A DNA stretch of 45,757 nt, from the NCBI GenBank assembly GCA_037044905.1, contig JBAOKB010000039.1, positions 1 through 45,757 on the forward strand. Direction: 5' to 3'. This document shows positions 42,201-45,757 of the stretch, piece after piece. This DNA comes from Hortaea werneckii (Eukaryota; Ascomycota; Dothideomycetes; Mycosphaerellales; Teratosphaeriaceae). Under the pieces are notes generated by a model that saw only the letters and a program-made list of their open reading frames with translations, made no database searches and was not told the origin of the DNA. The position numbers were made by a program, and so were the translations under genes. Each line of letters begins with the position of its first letter. Within the stretch, counting starts at the first letter, position 1.

Positions 42201-43035
42201 CATACTCGACGAACACCGGGACCTCGGCAGCATCGCTCCCTAATGCATTCTGCACACTAGTCGAGGTCTTCGCTCTTATCAGCTGACCGACGAATCTGGT
42301 TGTGGAAGGTACTCCCAATGCTTCATACGGGGGCGGTCCTTCCTCGGGTAGGCGTAGAGCTGAGAGCTCAATCTGTGGTGGCAACCCGGCGTAAGGCGAC
42401 AAAGCAGGTCTTTGAAAAGATGGCGGGTTGACAAGCGTGATGTCTGACGAAGCAAAACTTGGAGACCTGAGCAGGCTTCTCCGTGCCGGCGTTGACTTCT
42501 CCGCACTGCTCGATGTCTTCTCCGTCGAAGTAGAAGAGGTGAAGCTAGGGTGTTCGCCCCGAGCGATCGCCCTTCTCGACCTGGACAAGTCATACAGTGT
42601 ATCGATTGAGGTCGTCAGATCATTGAGCAGGTCTTGATACCGTCCAGGATCGAATGCTGCCGGATTCGGGCTAGTTGCCACCTTCTCGCCCGTGTGAGTG
42701 AAAGTATGCTGCGGTAAACTGGCCTGCTGAATCGCTTCTACTTCCTCGATGACATCTTTTATGTTGCGCAAGACGGAATCGACGGTTTCGGTCAAGCCAG
42801 CTTTTGCGACAGCATCGTCAATGCCTCCGTCCGAGCCCTTGTCCTCATCACTCCAGGCCAAGCCCCAAGTGATGAAGCGGTCCTTCTGGATTCGATATTT
42901 CCTGTGCAGATTAGGAAATTGCTCATTTGTCGCGGCATGCGTGTCGACACTATTTGAAGCGCTTTTTTTCGTATCACTGTACAGTTTCGTCAAGGGCGAA
43001 GTCATGTAATGAGCTGCTTGCCGGTAAGACGCCAT
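39274..43035 (-). CDS. HeLo-like / degenerate kinase / trypsin-like protease fusion protein
   Basis: Single 3.76-kb exon, 1253 aa. Residues 1 to about 160 resemble the helical HeLo (HET-s N-terminal) domain: PNLHRKYRIQKDRFITWGLA, then VDSVLRNIKDVIEEVEAI. Residues about 245-565 look like a protein-kinase fold whose catalytic loop is HGNINSSSIIF (399-411 region) instead of HRD..K..N and whose DFG position reads SFDLFS, so probably a pseudokinase. An IQ-like helix (VLIQQSWRQYRASRRQ) lies near 687-702, and an uncharacterised block spans 735-835. Residues about 860-1185 form a trypsin-like fold: FGGVILVDGKAYGMSVHHML (His897/898), EIDWALFEL (Asp1049), GGDSGAWV (Ser1145), GHVLASKLGRTFICP. A 110-residue acidic insertion (about 902-1010) separates His and Asp. 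HeLo domains in other fungal proteins execute or regulate incompatibility cell death. A signalling role here is inference. Confidence 0.78.
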   Translation of the reverse strand: MASYRQAAHYMTSPLTKLYSDTKKSASNSVDTHAATNEQFPNLHRKYRIQKDRFITWGLAWSDEDKGSDGGIDDAVAKAGLTETVDSVLRNIKDVIEEVEAIQQASLPQHTFTHTGEKVATSPNPAAFDPGRYQDLLNDLTTSIDTLYDLSRSRRAIARGEHPSFTSSTSTEKTSSSAEKSTPARRSLLRSPSFASSDITLVNPPSFQRPALSPYAGLPPQIELSALRLPEEGPPPYEALGVPSTTRFVGQLIRAKTSTSVQNALGSDAAEVPVFVEYANFDSIYRDTHVSPPLQRLEALAGYLQPMRPESQSNLSLLGYFEDPSQPRIGLVYDVPYSIQNRLQDANQGLAPVSLLKLVQKASKTQPNNNEAAAPALEHRFRLAYRLVEQLYALHACDVPHGNINSSSIIFTMRSGEGFRPQHARAPLLASFDLFSKCNVEGTQRAANFNIYRHPEDTVPISSRAVAADIRHDLYALALVLLEVGLWTPIGDLYKQKYTLADFKLRIEKLWIPKLAAKCGSAYMRAVEVCFRAVDDPMLSDNSTSTDNLYQQILPMLRRCCLLDDAEDEMGQFGEHASVTGSSKAKANASHPGSLLSRLNSAPGQLLQNKSAETDARLLFREPENSRPASNAPSSIDAGRLMFDADPWSAANRNNSPKRATGSQMGHDLAQSARTKPSFKDFKRKIVLIQQSWRQYRASRRQAHQSRDGSTRETHETAPPASDVLDNQRPRRQRWPCLELPQCAKQEWEQKYCYQLLKLCERALKASAESSNISLTMYGETPETAKPTFLITCEKSTAKIKQTLKRHFRYDTSMYDIRVKGGECVRRCRRSKAYGDSAAHRSMAITGCLDKAANPDYQERPICGASIGAYRDDEHLPPVSFGGVILVDGKAYGMSVHHMLEPNDDDDQEDGQVAEGACSESDSDSSSIGSPDSISVYSHSDDETTIRPPSSMSDDNEASEVYEGDVAGIAPDDYEDVSITQPALDDAIECDLHVDEDADDSDSDSGIDEDHLLSYRLGQIHASSGLKRSATSNQEGFRSISQSLPQEIDWALFELVPPRAQAYNVVRGGMKYRSDSGNNKNGDSYPVAIKQSSELACAKVHCIGRTSGLGSGTISSTMELVKIHGRSTFSASWTVDGDFGVGGDSGAWVISNEDGRVCGHVLASKLGRTFICPMDLLLADIKETLGATTVELPIDPRVSASRRASTAEAEKAVEDSLGFLKLGDDRDGGVALPASPVKRSMAMRPPTAVEIAG

Positions 43036-43683
43036 GGTAAGCTGGAATCATGATCCTCGCAGGTGCAATTGGTAGCCGGATCAGATGGGTCTTCTGTCGA
43101 AATGTCGGGTCCTTGGATGCTTGTCATAATCGACCAAAGGCATACCTTATCTAGAAAAGGAATTGAGGAAAGTGAGCGCCTAGTCTCAATCTCGAGACTG
43201 ATGTGAAGGCCGCTCCGCTGGAAAGCGGCTGCCTTGCGAGCCTCGTCAGATCCGCCCCCGCAACGCTAGCAGATCTTCAGCCACGATGCGCCACATGCCA
43301 AGCATCTGATCGTCCCAGCTTGCGTTGCGACGCGGCATCCTATTACGTTAAGCCATGAATGCAGATGACTTTCAGGTTCCTCTATCCTTAGCTTACATAG
43401 CAAGCAGACATGAGGCGCGAGTGAAAACTCTTCCTAGGTCTGTAAGCAATAGCGCAGACAGCATAATGCATCCGGCCAGTTGACGCGATTTGACCACGAC
43501 GAAGGCGTCTGATCGGACCTTGAACCATTGGTTTTCGTCACCATTGACAGGAAACGGTAAAGTCTAATCGACGACTGGACCAAGAATGACGGATGGAAGT
43601 TCGAGCAAGTATCAAGACATCTCAATAACACTGCACATTCACCGAGTCTTCACACCCCTCTCATCTTCTCAAGCTTTGTCACA
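43036..43683. promoter_or_regulatory. Bidirectional promoter region
   Basis: 648 bp between divergent starts of the HeLo-like fusion gene and the small coiled-coil gene. No TATA box or repeat stood out. Confidence 0.4.
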
Positions 43684-44026
43684 ATGTGCACCTGGCGTGC
43701 CCCAGCTTCTCTCCTCCAGATGGTCAATCTGGCCGCGCTCGGCGGTATGACCATGTACTTCAAATCCCACCACGACTACAACCTGCAAGAGCACGAAGCG
43801 CGCATGGACGAGCTGGAAGGAACGCTAAGAGGACATATCGGCTTGATCGAGGACTCGCTGGAGCGCATCGAGGGCAAGAAGATGGACGGGAAGAGCCAGA
43901 AGGCGTAAGCATCGAACACCTCGTGACCGTCATGTGGGCAATAGAATCGTTGTGCTAATTGCTTTTTTTTTTTTTTTTTGTAGGGAGGAGCTATATACCG
44001 CTCGTGGCAGGGATGAGAAGAGCTAG
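43684..44026 (+). CDS. Small conserved-looking coiled-coil protein, 87 aa
   Basis: Exon 1 43684-43904, intron 43905-43983 (79 nt; donor GTAAGC, branch TGCTAAT, then 17 T and acceptor GTAG), exon 2 43984-44026. Unspliced, translation would stop immediately at the TAA overlapping the donor (GCG-TAA); splicing extends it with EELYTARGRDEKS. The N-terminal MCTWRAPASLLQMVNLAALGG could be a short membrane anchor or targeting helix. It is followed by MTMYFKSHHDYNLQEHEARM and the helix ELEGTLRGHIGLIEDSLERI, with heptad spacing. Not recognised. Size and layout resemble small mitochondrial or membrane-associated factors; no function is claimed. Confidence 0.65.
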
Positions 44027-44234
44027 CGGCATAATATGGTCATGAACATGTCTCATTAATCATTGTATACTAAAACGACCCAACATCCGGCCCATGCCTT
44101 TTCCTTTGAACATCTCTACGATATCCTACGAGAGAACACCAACCAGCAGTCTATGATTTGGGCCTCATCGCATGATCCATACCGCATGTCTGTGGCCTCA
44201 ATCGCTTCACAGCACGCATCAGTCTTGACTTCCT

Positions 44235-45071
44235 TCAAGCCGCTCCGTCAAACATCCTGGCATGAAGTTCGAGACTACCATTCTCGCTTGCCCGTCTTTG
44301 ATCGATATGGTTCTGGTGGCTATGCGGAGGAGCCTCTCTATGGCCTAATCGCGCGAAGCCAGCCGCCATCGGTGAGTATGCCCTTGCGTCTGATTGACCG
44401 CTAGTATTAGGCTTCGAAGGCCCTGCGAGCTGCGATATGATGGGGCCCATGTGGTCATCGCTGTGCTTGATCGTTGCCGCGCGTACAGGACTTGCCAATT
44501 TTGCCGACTCTGTTGCTGATGTTGCTGGACTTCGCTCTTCGAACATCGGTGCATAGCTGGTTGTACGTCCCCTTTGCCACGCAGATGCCTGATCCGAAGC
44601 AGCACTCATTTCAGCCCTTTCCTGTTCGAATCCGGTATGTGGAGGCAACCCATGACTTCGATCCATGGACCCTCGAGGACTCGCGGGCTGACTTAGCGGA
44701 GGTGTCAAGGGGTGAGAAACTGTGCTGGCTGTACCGCGCTGTCTTTGCTTCTGCCGGTCATAGCATGCTGGACAACATCCCTTGCCGTCATACATCGCAT
44801 GGCCACAGGAACAGGTGACGCCGGCCATATCCTCATCCCGTAGTTTCGCGTATGGCGCATCGAAGCGACGTGGTGGACTTGCTGGAGGCGTAATGATGCC
44901 GAGCTCAGGTTCTGAGGGCGTTCGGTGCAGATGGTAGACCGATGGCATATGTTCGTTCTTGTGTGTCTCGTGTGATAGGCTGAACTGTCTGCTTGGCTCG
45001 CACTCGAAAGGGGCTTGCTTGCGAAGAGTCCGTGGTGGATGAGCTGTAAATTCCACATTTGACACGTCCAT
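44235..45071 (-). CDS. Hypothetical protein with short Cys cluster, 278 aa
   Basis: Unrecognised. The start at 45071 (MDVSNVEFTAHPPRT) is preferred over a longer open frame to 45215, whose first 48 residues look random. Mostly disordered and rich in Ser, Pro, Arg and His, with SP-type sites (TPPASPPRR, TPPLSQPASPRG). The only compact part is CSCGHAMYDGKGCCPACYDR (residues 87-106), where C-x-C and C-x2-C flank a 9-residue loop like a small zinc-binding knuckle. The 3' side lies 208 bp from the small coiled-coil gene, convergent. Zinc binding is inferred from the motif only. Confidence 0.6.
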   Translation of the reverse strand: MDVSNVEFTAHPPRTLRKQAPFECEPSRQFSLSHETHKNEHMPSVYHLHRTPSEPELGIITPPASPPRRFDAPYAKLRDEDMAGVTCSCGHAMYDGKGCCPACYDRQKQRQRGTASTVSHPLTPPLSQPASPRGSMDRSHGLPPHTGFEQERAEMSAASDQASAWQRGRTTSYAPMFEERSPATSATESAKLASPVRAATIKHSDDHMGPIISQLAGPSKPNTSGQSDARAYSPMAAGFARLGHREAPPHSHQNHIDQRRASENGSLELHARMFDGAA

Positions 45072-45540
45072 CCTGTCGTTTTTGCCGGTCGGGTATCTAA
45101 GTATCGCTAGGAATGTCCCGCCTATATACGTAGTCTTGGAGCTCTGCGAAGTAGCAACAATTTCAGATTCGCAGGTGCGCTGGCAATTTGTCTTATGTTG
45201 ATAGGCAAAGAGCAATAGGTGGCGTATTATGTAGTGAGCACAGGAACATCCAAATCCAACAAGCGAAATGACCTGGCGTCTTCAGAAAGAAGACACAGCT
45301 TAAGATCGGCAGTTGCTTGGAGGAAGTAGGTACAGCGTTTCTCCTATAATAACAAACACGGCAGGTGAGGCCAAGAGATCGATGAGGAATCAATTGCGGG
45401 AAGAGCGTCGGCCTCGCGTGATTATTTGAGGCCATCACAGCTGACGCCCCTTGGTAGAGTGTCCGGGCGGTTACGACACGGGAATAATCGCTCAGCTATG
45501 CGGCAGCCTGATGCGGTTTAAGGGTGGTCTTCCTGTGCGA
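45072..45540. other. Intergenic, no supported gene
   Basis: Upstream of the Cys-cluster gene and downstream of the partial gene at the right edge. Small open frames only. Confidence 0.4.
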
Positions 45541-45757
45541 TTATTTCTTTTCGTCCAGGTTCCAGAAGCCGCGAGGCCGGATGCCGCCGGCAACTTTGCG
45601 CTGACGACGCTGACTGACATCGATCGTGGTGCTGAACTTACCGAAAGCATAGTTCCACCCTATCTGTGCCTTGACTTTGCACGGTTCAACGATGCGCGAG
45701 ACTGCTGCCTCGAGGCCATATCGATCGGACAGCAGCAAAATCTCACACTGAGCCGCT
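45541..45757 (-). CDS. C-terminal end of an unrecognised gene, cut by window edge
   Basis: The last 72 codons including stop (TAA at 45543-45541) are open to the window end. The sequence is protein-like: CEILLLSDRYGLEAAVSRIV, EPCKVKAQIGWNYAFGKFST, TIDVSQRRQRKVAGGIRPRG, ending FWNLDEKK. The alternating polar/hydrophobic pattern of KVKAQIGWNYAFGKFSTTIDV suggests beta strands. No family recognised; the 5' part lies outside. Confidence 0.5.
   Translation of the reverse strand, partial: AAQCEILLLSDRYGLEAAVSRIVEPCKVKAQIGWNYAFGKFSTTIDVSQRRQRKVAGGIRPRGFWNLDEKK

Noticed and set aside
44610..44640. B-box-like GTTCGAATCC
   Set aside because: Lies inside the coding sequence of the Cys-cluster gene on the other strand, with no A-box at a suitable distance.
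1..45757. CRISPR array or secondary-metabolite cluster
   Set aside because: No regularly spaced repeats; no polyketide synthase, NRPS, terpene or DMATS gene; the organism is a eukaryote.

Overview
This window reads as nuclear DNA of a filamentous ascomycete, most likely a dothideomycete. Three things point there. Introns are short (51-104 nt) with GT..AG ends and CTRAC-type branch points. The conserved genes have filamentous-ascomycete forms (SPT8, RTT103, dynactin p24/RO-10, clathrin light chain, a DUF6590 protein). A retroelement has been ruined by repeat-induced point mutation (RIP). The exact genus cannot be read from the sequence.

Layout. 1-848: 3'-truncated secreted pectate lyase (-). 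2101-2980: small 2EXR/F-box-like protein (-). 3432-4922: RTT103-like CTD-interacting protein (-), divergent from clathrin light chain (5453-6295, +). 6913-9378: mitochondrial MDL1-type ABC transporter (+). 9845-11143: secreted alpha/beta hydrolase (-). 13059-14573: unrecognised coiled-coil protein (-). 14873-22587: one complete, dead, minus-strand Ty3/gypsy chromovirus-type LTR retrotransposon of 7715 bp, with 97-bp LTRs and 5-bp target duplications. 22925-24154: DUF6590 protein (+). 24952-25707: single-pass basic protein (-). 26404-27543: glutathionyl-hydroquinone reductase (+). 28860-29549: a protein sharing an N-terminal aromatic module with the DUF6590 gene (+). 30351-30548: doubtful small ORF. 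31438-32061: dynactin p24 (-), divergent from an AVT-type amino-acid transporter (32603-34362, +). 35296-36251: BTB protein (-). 36452-38587: SAGA subunit SPT8 (-). 39274-43035: 1253-aa protein joining a HeLo-like N-terminus, a degenerate kinase-like domain and a trypsin-like domain (-). 43684-44026: 87-aa coiled-coil protein (+). 44235-45071: Cys-rich protein (-). 45541-45757: 3' end of an unrecognised gene (-).

Most genes are independent housekeeping or regulatory genes, with no operon-like logic and no obvious metabolite cluster. The most notable loci are: (a) the 1253-aa HeLo-like/pseudokinase/protease fusion, a candidate self/non-self or cell-death signalling protein; (b) a degenerate third reading frame downstream of the retrotransposon integrase; (c) the aromatic 'YYY..DSQ..RVPRPS' module shared by two otherwise different genes about 6 kb apart, one of which ends in a three-fold UBA-like repeat.
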